Shown: positions 1 through 6,491 of the stretch, piece by piece
Position numbering within the stretch: position 1 is the stretch's first letter
Layout: each line of letters begins with the position of its first letter
Assembly (NCBI GenBank): GCA_019233165.1
Contig: JAFAMS010000393.1
Location: 1-8,402 of the forward strand
DNA: 8,402 nucleotides
From: Vulcanimicrobiota bacterium
Lineage (GTDB): Bacteria > Vulcanimicrobiota > Vulcanimicrobiia > Vulcanimicrobiales > Vulcanimicrobiaceae
Direction: 5' to 3'
The notes under the pieces: model-generated
Told to the model about the DNA's origin: nothing
Database searches by the model: none
Seen by the model: only the letters and a program-made list of their open reading frames with translations
Program-made: the position numbers and the translations under genes

Positions 1-1
1 T

Positions 2-1543
2 AGAAGACTCCATCTGGCGGCCAGTTTCGCAATCGTCCCGGCCATCCTAGAGATCGCGCGTACCGACAGCCGATCGATCTTGGATCCGGCAAACAGCGAT
101 GCCGTTGAGCGCGCCCTTCAGTTGTTGACCGACCAGCAAATCGAATCGCATCCCGTCCTCGTCGTCGCTGACGCCGAGCGCTACGCACGCCGAGGGAACA
201 TGTTACTTTTCCGTTCGCGGATGCTAAGAGCACTGGAAACGAGTAACGGACATTTGCGAGCATCGACTGCAATGCGACTGGGTGGCGAGGAGATTAACGC
301 TGGCAACTCCTCAAGCGCGTTGAAGGTTACCGCCTTGGGACTTACCGCCCTCGACGAGGAAGATGTCGTGACGCGAGCCGGCCTACTAGCCGTCCGCGCG
401 GTAGCTTTCCATCAGGGAGGAAGTCAAGAGTTAGCACGGCAGGCCATTGACGAAGCGACTTTCGTTGTCGCTCACTGCGGCGAGAGCGAAGTGTCAGTGC
501 GAGTATGGCAAATGGCCGGATTAATCGCGTTCTACTCGGGAAACAGTGCAGAAGCAAACTTAAATGCACTGAGAGCGGTGCGCCTTCTTAGCGTCGGCGG
601 TGTGCATCCGCACGCGAGCCGTGTGTACTTCTTGCTATATGCACTTGCTTTCACCGAGTGGAAACCTGAGGTGGCGATTGTGCATGCCGAGAGAGCGTAC
701 GACGCAGCAATCTCGGCCGCGGATCTGGCTTTTGCGCTAATGTGTCTGGAGGCACAGCTCGGTATTGTGGCGGATTCCGGAGACGTCCGAAGTGTAGCGG
801 TGATAGAGTCAAGACTGCGCGATGCGGAGCAAAAGGCCCATCATTACGTACCGTACGGCGAGTTCATTCGAGGGCTTGCGAGAGCACAGGTGCTGGCTTC
901 GGATTGCAGGTACGTCGAGGCGCGCCACACTCTAGGCGCATGCAACGCAAGTCTGATGAGGCGATCGGAGCACGTTGAGAGGGATGCGTGGTTGGCCCTC
1001 TTTACATTATTTTCTGGAAACGACGTTGAAACCTTATCTTTGTCGCAACGCGCACTGGCATCGAGTCTCTCTAGCGACATTCAGGACATAACGAATTTGA
1101 CCGACGTGAACAACATCGAGAGAGCTCATTTGGTGCTGGCCGTAGTGCTTATCAAGCTTCACAAGCGCCGAGAACTAAGTGCCGTTCTTGAAGTGCTCGC
1201 GAAAACGAACTATGAGCCTTTAAGAAAGGCAGTAGCGAATTTGGTGGATTTGAGCCAATCACGAACGACTTTGTGCGCAGATATCAAACCTGGAATCTTG
1301 GCGATACTGTGCGAGCGCCTGTTCGAGGGCGCGGAACGAGCCGCGCTCACCACGGCGGAGCTGCGGGTTCTGAGACTTCTCGCGGATGGCATGACTTCGA
1401 AAGAGGCCGCCGCCCGGCTTGGACGCTCGCCAAAGACCATCGATAACCAGGTGGAGTCGATCTTGGCGAAGCTTGGCGCGCAGAACCGGACTCAGGCAGT
1501 TTCTATTGCTCGGCGGACCGGGGTGTTGGCGGAGAGCCCTTAG
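2..1543 (+). CDS. LuxR-family transcriptional regulator with helical-repeat (TPR-like) sensor region, 5'-truncated by window edge
   Basis: The C-terminal ~65 residues (about nt 1345-1540) are a GerE/LuxR-type helix-turn-helix: LTTAELRVLRLLADGMTSKE, then AAARLGRSPKTIDNQVESIL and AKLGAQNRTQA. This is the DNA-binding domain that recruits RNA polymerase in LuxR/MalT-like regulators. The preceding ~420 residues are a run of amphipathic, Ala/Leu-rich helices with repeat character (SALKVTALGLTAL, SAEANLNALRAVRLL, EVAIVHAERAYDAA), as in the TPR-like region of large MalT/LAL-type regulators; no receiver domain is visible. A TTG at 80 could be a start, but it lacks a Shine-Dalgarno and the frame stays open and protein-like back to base 2, so the true start and any ATPase domain probably lie upstream. 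The last 41 nt overlap the convergent tgt gene. GC is low (42% at 1201-1260) until the HTH (68% at 1321-1380). The signal it senses is unknown. Confidence 0.8.
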   Translation, partial: RRLHLAASFAIVPAILEIARTDSRSILDPANSDAVERALQLLTDQQIESHPVLVVADAERYARRGNMLLFRSRMLRALETSNGHLRASTAMRLGGEEINAGNSSSALKVTALGLTALDEEDVVTRAGLLAVRAVAFHQGGSQELARQAIDEATFVVAHCGESEVSVRVWQMAGLIAFYSGNSAEANLNALRAVRLLSVGGVHPHASRVYFLLYALAFTEWKPEVAIVHAERAYDAAISAADLAFALMCLEAQLGIVADSGDVRSVAVIESRLRDAEQKAHHYVPYGEFIRGLARAQVLASDCRYVEARHTLGACNASLMRRSEHVERDAWLALFTLFSGNDVETLSLSQRALASSLSSDIQDITNLTDVNNIERAHLVLAVVLIKLHKRRELSAVLEVLAKTNYEPLRKAVANLVDLSQSRTTLCADIKPGILAILCERLFEGAERAALTTAELRVLRLLADGMTSKEAAARLGRSPKTIDNQVESILAKLGAQNRTQAVSIARRTGVLAESP

Positions 1544-2633
1544 CGCGCAGAAGCGCCGAGTCGCGAAACACTCGCCACGCGCCCGCACCGATCGCTTCGC
1601 GAGCTTCCGCCATAAGACGGACGAGAACGTGGACGTTATGGTACGACAAGAGCTGCGGTCCAAGCATCTCCTTTGCGCGAAAGAGGTGCGACAGGTAGGC
1701 GCGGCTGTGGGTCTTGCAGACCATACAGTCGCAGCTTGAATCCAAGGGATCGTAGTCGCGCACGAACGCAGCGTTCTTGATGTGCAGCTCGCCGCTGCGC
1801 GTCATCGCGCGGCCGTTGCGGCCGCAGCGCGTCGGATAGACGCAGTCGAACATGTCGATCCCCGCGTCGACTGCGGCGATCACATCTCTCACGGTGCCGA
1901 CGCCCATCAAATAGCGTGGCTTTTCCGCCGGCAAAGCGTCTGCGCACGCGCGCGCCGTGCGCTCCATCTCTTCGCGCGTCTCGCCGACCGAAAGACCGCC
2001 GATCGCATATCCCGCAAAGTCCATCGCGACGAGCTCCGAGACGCTCTTGGACCTCAGCGCGGAATCGAGCCCGCCTTGCACGATCCCGAACAACAGCGTG
2101 CGCTCGCGCTTGCTCCAGGCGGTCGCGCAGCGCCGCGCCCAGAGTGTCGTGATCCGCACGGCTTCTTCGAGGTCGGCCGTCGTCGCCGGAAGCCTCACGC
2201 ACACGTCGAGCGCCATCGCGACATCGACCCCAATCGACTCTTGAAACGCGACGACGCTCTCCGGCGTGAAGCGGTGCGTGCTTCCGTCGATGTGGGAGCG
2301 GAACGTCACCCCCTCGTCGTCGAGCTCGCGACGCGACTCAAGGCTGAAGACCTGAAATCCGCCGCTATCCGTTAAGATCGGGCGCTCCCAGCCCATGAAG
2401 CGGTGAAGCCCGCCCGCCTCGACGATCGTCTCGCGTCCCGGACGCAGCCACAGGTGATACGTGTTCGCCAAGATGATTTGCGCGCCGATCTCGACCAAGT
2501 CGCGCGCCGAAAGCGCCTTGACCGTCGCAGCGGTCCCCACCGGCATGAACGCCGGCGTCTCGACCGGACCGTGGGGGAGCTGCAAGACCCCTCGGCGTGC
2601 TGCGCCGTCGGTCGCGACTACCGAGAAGCTCAC
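1503..2633 (-). CDS. tgt: tRNA-guanine transglycosylase (queuosine pathway)
   Basis: Exchanges guanine-34 in the anticodon of tRNAs for Asp, Asn, His and Tyr with preQ1, the committed tRNA step of queuosine synthesis. The 376-residue length fits the bacterial family. From the chosen start, D89 lies in ILTDSGGFQVFS and D263, the nucleophile, in MFDCVYPTR. The zinc site is C301, C303, C306 and H332 (CDCMVC, then YHN). Cys at 145 and the GGLSVGE loop match bacterial preQ1-type enzymes rather than eukaryotic queuine-type ones; position 144 is Val where Glu is usual (DVC instead of DEC). I start it at GTG 2633 because that gives a GTGA overlap with the rluD stop and the expected N-terminus (SFSVVATDG). 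An ATG at 2732 would add 33 non-conserved residues lying inside rluD. Last gene of the ccdA-lspA-lspA-rluD-tgt operon; its 3' end overlaps the convergent LuxR-type gene by 41 nt. Confidence 0.96.
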   Translation of the reverse strand: MSFSVVATDGAARRGVLQLPHGPVETPAFMPVGTAATVKALSARDLVEIGAQIILANTYHLWLRPGRETIVEAGGLHRFMGWERPILTDSGGFQVFSLESRRELDDEGVTFRSHIDGSTHRFTPESVVAFQESIGVDVAMALDVCVRLPATTADLEEAVRITTLWARRCATAWSKRERTLLFGIVQGGLDSALRSKSVSELVAMDFAGYAIGGLSVGETREEMERTARACADALPAEKPRYLMGVGTVRDVIAAVDAGIDMFDCVYPTRCGRNGRAMTRSGELHIKNAAFVRDYDPLDSSCDCMVCKTHSRAYLSHLFRAKEMLGPQLLSYHNVHVLVRLMAEAREAIGAGAWRVFRDSALLRAKGSPPTPRSAEQ

Positions 2634-3523
2634 GGCGCGAGCAACGCCTTTGCGGCGACGTATTCCGCCGGCGGCGGCACCTCGAACGTCAGACGCTTTT
2701 TCGTTCGAGGATGCTTGAGCTCCAGACGCCACGCATGGAGGGCTTGGCCGGGAAGTGAGAATCGGGCGTCACTGCGCCCGTAGAGCGGATCGTTGATCAG
2801 CGGATGGCCGATCGCCGCGAGATGGACGCGAATCTGATGCGTGCGCCCCGTTTCGAGCCGCAGCGCGAGCTCGGCGGCGTTCTTCAATCGCTCGCGGACG
2901 ACGTAGTGCGTCACAGCCGGCTTGCCGTCCGCGCGGATCGCGTACTTCAATCGATTCGCGGGATCGCGCCCGAGCGGACCTTCGATCGTCCCCTCGCGGT
3001 CGGTCGGGATTCCGCTCACCAGCGCGAGGTATTCGCGCGCGATGTAGCGGGCTTTCATTGCGCGTCCGAGCGTCGCCAGCGCTTGCGGCGTTTTCGCGAC
3101 CACGATGAGACCGGACGTGTCGCGGTCGAGCCGGTGCACCAATCCCGCCCGAGTCCGCTCGCCCGGAAGCTCGGGGAGGTGCGCGAGCAACGCGTTAACG
3201 AGTGTCCCGTCGACCGCGCCTCGCGCGGGATGCGTGACCATCCCCGCCGGCTTGTTGACGACGAGAAGCTCTTCGTCTTCATGCACGACCTCGAGCGGAA
3301 GATCTTCAGGCTCGACGCTGAGCTCGGGAAGCTCTTCGACGAGGTAGTCGACCACGTCGCCGGCGTGAAGCAGGAAGCTTGGTTTCGCCGGTGCTCCGTT
3401 GACGAGGACGTGCCCGGCCCGGTGCGCCGCGGCGACGCGCGAGCGAGGCTTGGCGCTGACCTTCGCGATCACCGCGTCGGTGCGGTGACCCTCGTCCTCC
3501 GTCGTTGCAACGTGACGGTTCAG
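2630..3523 (-). CDS. rluD: RluA/RluD-family 23S rRNA pseudouridine synthase, probable CTG start
   Basis: Isomerises uridine to pseudouridine in RNA, by family most likely in large-subunit rRNA. An S4-like RNA-binding domain covers about residues 10-60 (GHRTDAVIAKV, SRSRV-type segment, GHVLVNG, HAGDVVDY). The catalytic domain follows, with HRLDRDTSGLIVVAKT (catalytic D133), GKPAVTHY and LETGRTHQIRVHLA. There is no in-frame ATG, GTG or TTG between the end of lspA-2 and the S4 domain. The first family-like residues (HVATTEDEGHRTDA) come right after a CTG at 3523 that overlaps the lspA-2 stop as CTGA, the same geometry as the other three operon junctions. This yields 297 residues, normal for the family. 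A longer reading back to 4021 would run through the whole of lspA-2 and is not credible. A later GTG inside the S4 domain would remove conserved residues. The exact substrate (RluD versus RluC or other RluA-family specificity) is not determined by sequence. Confidence 0.92.
   Translation of the reverse strand: MNRHVATTEDEGHRTDAVIAKVSAKPRSRVAAAHRAGHVLVNGAPAKPSFLLHAGDVVDYLVEELPELSVEPEDLPLEVVHEDEELLVVNKPAGMVTHPARGAVDGTLVNALLAHLPELPGERTRAGLVHRLDRDTSGLIVVAKTPQALATLGRAMKARYIAREYLALVSGIPTDREGTIEGPLGRDPANRLKYAIRADGKPAVTHYVVRERLKNAAELALRLETGRTHQIRVHLAAIGHPLINDPLYGRSDARFSLPGQALHAWRLELKHPRTKKRLTFEVPPPAEYVAAKALLAP
3520..3523 (-). other. CTGA stop-start junction coupling lspA-2 to rluD
   Basis: Read on the minus strand, these four bases are CTGA: TGA ends lspA-2 and CTG is the only plausible rluD initiator. 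The other three junctions in the operon are GTGA (4433-4430), ATGA (3978-3975) and GTGA (2633-2630). No Shine-Dalgarno precedes the CTG, so initiation would depend on ribosomes finishing lspA-2. Confidence 0.65.
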
Positions 3524-3978
3524 TGCGCCGGCGGCGACGCCGCGCGCCGGCGCAGCGTCGTTAGAAGCAACACGATCATCCCGAGGGTGATCGCCGCATC
3601 GGCGACGTTGAACGTCTCGCTCCAAACTTTGAAATCGACGAAATCCGTGACGAACCCGGCGTGCAGGCGGTCCCACACGTTTCCGAGCGCACCGCCGACG
3701 ATCGCGCCGAGAGCCAGCTGCGTCCACGGCGACTCGGCGAGCACGTTCTTGTAGGCGACCAAGAAGAAGCCGGCGATCGGCAATCCCAGGGCACCGAGCA
3801 GGAGCGGGTGCTCGCCGAACATCCCGAACGCCGCGTGCGTGTTCTGCACGTACGTCCAGGAAAGAACGTGCGGGATCGCCGGCACGCTCGATCCCGGCCT
3901 CAGCAGCGCGCGTACGAGCGCTTTCGTGGCTTGATCGAGCGCAAGCACGGCGAGCGCGACCGCGGGAAGCCGCATCAT
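3520..3978 (-). CDS. lspA: Lipoprotein signal peptidase (signal peptidase II), second tandem copy
   Basis: Membrane aspartyl protease that cuts the signal peptide from diacylglyceryl-modified prolipoproteins, immediately before the lipidated Cys. It has 152 residues with about four hydrophobic segments. Conserved elements are DQATK (D15), VQNTHAAFGMFG, GGALGNVWDR with the first catalytic Asp, and FNVADAAI with the second. It starts at ATG 3978, giving an ATGA overlap with the upstream lspA copy; a second ATG follows directly. Hand alignment with the upstream copy gives about 43% identity (66 of 152) with a single one-residue gap, so these are old paralogues, not a recent duplication. In the substrate-loop motif, normally N-x-G-x-A-F, the Gly is His here. 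Downstream, CTGA couples it to rluD; lspA-rluD adjacency is common in Bacillus-type genomes. Confidence 0.95.
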   Translation of the reverse strand: MMRLPAVALAVLALDQATKALVRALLRPGSSVPAIPHVLSWTYVQNTHAAFGMFGEHPLLLGALGLPIAGFFLVAYKNVLAESPWTQLALGAIVGGALGNVWDRLHAGFVTDFVDFKVWSETFNVADAAITLGMIVLLLTTLRRRAASPPAH

Positions 3979-4433
3979 GCCTGTGACGCCCGCGCGCGCG
4001 ACTCGCGCTGCAAGCTCGCAAGGACCAGGAGCGCGACCCCGATCGTGATGCACGAGTCGGCGACGTTGAACACGGGCCACCACCGCAGGTCGATGAAATC
4101 GACGACGTAGTGATAGTGCACGCGGTCGACGATGTTCCCGACCGCTCCGCCGACGATCGCGCCGAAGGCGAGCCGCACGAGGAACGAGCGGCGCGCGAGA
4201 TCGCGAAACGCGAACCAAAAGATCCCCAGGACGACCAGCGCCATCAGAATCAAGAGCGCGGCCGAGTCTCCGAAGAGGCCGAACGCCCCGCGCGTGTTCT
4301 GCACGAACGTCCACCACAGCACGTGCGGGATCGCGATCTTGCTCTCGTTCGGCAGAAACGTGTGCAGCACGAAGCTCTTGGTCAGTTGATCGGCGATCAA
4401 GACGACCAGCGCGGAACTCCAGAATTCGATCAC
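3975..4433 (-). CDS. lspA: Lipoprotein signal peptidase (signal peptidase II), first tandem copy
   Basis: Same fold, reaction and length (152 residues) as the copy that follows it. Key elements are ADQLTK (D15), VQNTRGAFGLFG, GGAVGNIVDR with the first catalytic Asp, and FNVADSCI with the second; the IPHVLWW stretch after the first membrane segment is close to IPHVLSW in its partner. It starts at GTG 4433, which overlaps the ccdA stop as GTGA. A longer frame reaches 5099 but only as a shadow of ccdA. The usual Gly of NxGxAF is Arg, with Gly at the next position. Both copies keep the catalytic pair, so neither looks like a decayed duplicate. The pair may split substrates, or one may resist a natural inhibitor such as globomycin; that is inference. 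Confidence 0.95.
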   Translation of the reverse strand: MIEFWSSALVVLIADQLTKSFVLHTFLPNESKIAIPHVLWWTFVQNTRGAFGLFGDSAALLILMALVVLGIFWFAFRDLARRSFLVRLAFGAIVGGAVGNIVDRVHYHYVVDFIDLRWWPVFNVADSCITIGVALLVLASLQRESRARASQA

Positions 4434-5161
4434 AGGCTCGGCGTCGGCAAGAACTGCGAGAAGAAGCTGGCCACTTTTGAGAACCAGCCGAAGAACACGA
4501 CGAACCCCGTTGCGACGAGCAAGGCGCCGGCGCCGACTTCGATGGGGCCCAAGAAGCGTTTGATCCTGTTCATCGCATCGAGCGAGAAGCTGATCGCCGC
4601 CGCGGCGATCAAGAACGGCAGCGCTAGCCCGAGCGAGTAGACCGCGAGCAGCAAAACCGCGTGCAGCGTGTCGCCCGCCGTTGACGCCAAGACGATGACG
4701 CTGGCGAGGAACGGGCCGACGCATGGCGACCACCCGGCCGCGAACCCGACGCCGACGAGGAACGACGCGAGGAGCGAGCGGTTGGGGCTCTGCACGTGCA
4801 CTTTCTTCGTCATCATCAAGAACGGAATCCGAAAGACGCCCATCATGTTCAGGCCGAGAATCACGATGATGACGCCGCCGATCTTTGCGATGAGATCTTT
4901 GTTGGCGGCGAAGGTGGCGCCGAGCGCCGCCGAGCCCAGACCGAAGACCGTTATGAAGATGAACGAGAAGCCCAGTGTGAACGCCACCGCGTGCAGGAAG
5001 ATCTTGGCGCGATGCAGCTCTTGCGTGCCGTCGCGCAGCTCCTCGACGCTCGAACCGGTCAGGAACGAAAGGTAGGACGGCACCAGCGGCAAGACGCACG
5101 GCGACGCAAACGAGAGCAGTCCGGCTCCCAGAGCCGTGGCGACGTTCAGGCTAGGGGTCAT
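4430..5161 (-). CDS. ccdA: CcdA/DsbD-type transmembrane thiol-disulfide transporter
   Basis: Carries reducing equivalents from cytoplasmic thioredoxin across the inner membrane to extracytoplasmic thiol proteins, typically for cytochrome c haem ligation or disulfide repair. It has 243 residues, about six hydrophobic segments and no attached periplasmic or thioredoxin domain, which is the CcdA rather than the full-length DsbD form. The two redox cysteines are C22 in SFASPCVLPLVPSYLSFL and C147 in AAGWSPCVGPFLA, each after a Pro in the family pattern. The start is ATG 5161; no in-frame start codon exists upstream within the gap, and there is no strong Shine-Dalgarno. It is the first gene of the minus-strand operon, coupled by GTGA to lspA. 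No partner thioredoxin-fold protein (ResA/CcsX) or cytochrome c gene is visible in the window, so the client pathway is unknown. Confidence 0.93.
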   Translation of the reverse strand: MTPSLNVATALGAGLLSFASPCVLPLVPSYLSFLTGSSVEELRDGTQELHRAKIFLHAVAFTLGFSFIFITVFGLGSAALGATFAANKDLIAKIGGVIIVILGLNMMGVFRIPFLMMTKKVHVQSPNRSLLASFLVGVGFAAGWSPCVGPFLASVIVLASTAGDTLHAVLLLAVYSLGLALPFLIAAAAISFSLDAMNRIKRFLGPIEVGAGALLVATGFVVFFGWFSKVASFFSQFLPTPSL

Positions 5162-5223
5162 CGACCCGCGCCGATTCGACGGGGAGCAGGACGGACCCCG
5201 CGGCGACGGTAACGCACGGCGTC
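5162..5223. promoter_or_regulatory. Divergent intergenic region between ccdA and lgt
   Basis: This 62-bp gap separates the two divergent transcription units and is the only long enough non-coding stretch to serve both. It is very GC-rich; I see no convincing -35/-10 pair, palindrome or Shine-Dalgarno on either strand. Promoters could extend into the 5' ends of ccdA and lgt. The regulatory role is inferred from position alone. Confidence 0.45.
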
Positions 5224-6054
5224 GTGCAGCACTGGTTCACGTACCCGAACATCAACCCTATTGCGATCAAGATTGGCCCTCTGGCGATCCACTGGTATGG
5301 TCTTTCCTACCTCGCCGGGTTCATTTTGGTTTTCCTGTGGTTGAACCGGCCGGCGGGACGGCGCCGGCTTGGCTTGACCACCGAAGAGATTCAGGATTTT
5401 CTCGTCTATGCGCTCGTCGGGGTCTTGGTCGGCGGCCGGCTCTTCTTCGTTGTTGCCGACATCGTCACGAAGCACACGCTGAACGACTACCTCAGCAATC
5501 CGATCAACATCATCGCGGTCTGGAACGGCGGGATGGGATTCTTCGGCGGTTTGATCGGCGTCATGCTCGCGATTTGGTTTTTCTTGCGCAAGCATCCGAA
5601 CCTCACGTTCAACCGGCTCGCCGACGAGGTCGTCATGATGCTGCCGGTCGCGCTGATGCTGACGCGGCTCGTCAATTTCATCAACGACGAGCTCCCGGGG
5701 AACATCTGCGATCCCGACCGCCCATGGTGCATGAAGTTCCCCAACTATTACGGCTACCGCTACCCATCCCAAATCTTCGAGGCGATCCTGGACGTCTTGG
5801 TCCTGCCGGTACTGCTGCTGGTATATCGCCGCCGGCCGCCGGACGGCGTCGTCGCTTGGACGTGGTTCACGTGCTATGGGATCACGCGTACGATCGCCGA
5901 GATTTGGCGCGAGCCGGACCTCTCGCTGGGGCCGCTCACCGCCGCGCAGCTGCTTTCGATTCCGATGGTATTGCTAGGGATTTATCTGGTCTGGCGCGCG
6001 TTCCAAGGCGGCAAGGTGTCGAGGGTCACAGACGGCGCTCCGGATGACGCGTAG
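5224..6054 (+). CDS. lgt: Prolipoprotein diacylglyceryl transferase
   Basis: Transfers diacylglycerol from phosphatidylglycerol to the lipobox cysteine of prolipoproteins, the step before LspA cleavage. It is a 276-residue polytopic membrane protein. Visible family motifs are AIHWYGLSYLAG (residues ~21-32), GGRLFFVV (~70-77), VWNGGMGFFGGLIG (~99-112), TRLVNFINDELPG (~147-159; R148 matches the essential R143 of E. coli), RYPSQIFEA (~179-187) and TRTIAEIWREPD (~221-232, holding the second conserved Arg). The residue matching E. coli H103 in the FHGG motif is Phe107. Actinobacterial Lgt proteins also lack this His, so activity is still expected. The start is GTG 5224, the only start-type codon at a family-like distance from the HWYG motif; its Shine-Dalgarno is weak. 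It is divergent from ccdA-lspA-lspA, so both main lipoprotein-processing steps sit side by side. Confidence 0.96.
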   Translation: MQHWFTYPNINPIAIKIGPLAIHWYGLSYLAGFILVFLWLNRPAGRRRLGLTTEEIQDFLVYALVGVLVGGRLFFVVADIVTKHTLNDYLSNPINIIAVWNGGMGFFGGLIGVMLAIWFFLRKHPNLTFNRLADEVVMMLPVALMLTRLVNFINDELPGNICDPDRPWCMKFPNYYGYRYPSQIFEAILDVLVLPVLLLVYRRRPPDGVVAWTWFTCYGITRTIAEIWREPDLSLGPLTAAQLLSIPMVLLGIYLVWRAFQGGKVSRVTDGAPDDA

Positions 6055-6063
6055 CATGGCATT

Positions 6064-6069
6064 GGAGGG
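6064..6069 (+). promoter_or_regulatory. Shine-Dalgarno for the cyclic-nucleotide-binding-fold gene
   Basis: GGAGGG lies 6 nt before ATG 6076 in the 21-bp gap after lgt. It is the strongest ribosome binding site in the window and fixes this start. Confidence 0.7.
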
Positions 6070-6075
6070 TGTGCT

Positions 6076-6456
6076 ATGCATGGCGAGATCTTGCGGCATG
6101 CGGGGGCGGACGTAGAGGACGTCCGCAAGGGTCAAACGGTCTTCGTCTCCGGTGCGATCGGGACGCACATGTACATCGTCATCGAAGGCCAGATCGAGAT
6201 CCGGATCGGCGAACGCGTTGTCGATATCGTGAGTCCGGGCGGGATCTTCGGCGAGATGGCGCTCCTCGACGACCGGCCACGCGCCGCGACCGCGATCTCG
6301 CTCGGAAACGGCAAGCTGCTCCGGATGGACGAAAAACAATTCCTCAAGCTCGTCCGCGAATCGCCGGAATTCTCGCTTAAGGTGCTCCGCACGGTCGTCG
6401 AGCGCGAGCGGCGCGCCGACGCACTCGGCGGAATCGCCGTAAAGAAGAGCGCGTAA
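6076..6456 (+). CDS. Stand-alone cyclic-nucleotide-binding-domain (CRP/PKA fold) protein
   Basis: The 126-residue protein is a single cNMP-binding beta-roll. It shows the characteristic sequence GTHMYIVIEGQIEIRI, then SPGGIFGEMALLDDRPRAATA. The last part is the phosphate-binding cassette, with the FGE glutamate (E60) that contacts ribose and the Arg (R69) that contacts the cyclic phosphate; the following small residue is Ala where Ser or Thr is usual. A charged C-terminal helix follows (residues ~87-115). There is no CRP/FNR winged-helix DNA-binding domain and no attached effector, so it is not a transcription factor on its own. It probably acts as a ligand-responsive or purely structural partner. 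It follows lgt by 21 nt and precedes yggS by 35 nt on the same strand, so it may be co-transcribed with both. Whether it binds cAMP, cGMP or nothing cannot be told from sequence. Confidence 0.88.
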   Translation: MHGEILRHAGADVEDVRKGQTVFVSGAIGTHMYIVIEGQIEIRIGERVVDIVSPGGIFGEMALLDDRPRAATAISLGNGKLLRMDEKQFLKLVRESPEFSLKVLRTVVERERRADALGGIAVKKSA

Positions 6457-6491
6457 GGGGACCGCGGGGCTGCCGTTGAAGGTGGCAGTCC

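Noticed and set aside
80..82. TTG 80 as the start of the LuxR-family gene
   Set aside because: No Shine-Dalgarno, and the frame is open with plausible helical protein sequence back to base 2; a start outside the window is more likely, though TTG cannot be excluded.
2631..2732. ATG 2732 as an upstream start for tgt
   Set aside because: It would overlap rluD by over 100 nt and add a non-conserved, low-complexity extension; GTG 2633 gives a family-like N-terminus and GTGA coupling.
2804..3754. 316-codon plus-strand open frame opposite rluD and lspA-2
   Set aside because: Antisense shadow typical of high-GC coding DNA; Arg/Asp/His-rich, no family resemblance, and fully overlaps two well-recognised genes.
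2630..4021. Single 463-residue protein including an N-terminal extension before RluD
   Set aside because: The first ~165 residues are an out-of-frame reading of lspA-2 with Arg/Ala-rich composition; the open frame exists only because GC-rich DNA has few stops.
3975..5099. 374-residue frame ending in lspA-1
   Set aside because: Everything before GTG 4433 is an out-of-frame reading of ccdA; only the last 152 residues look like LspA.
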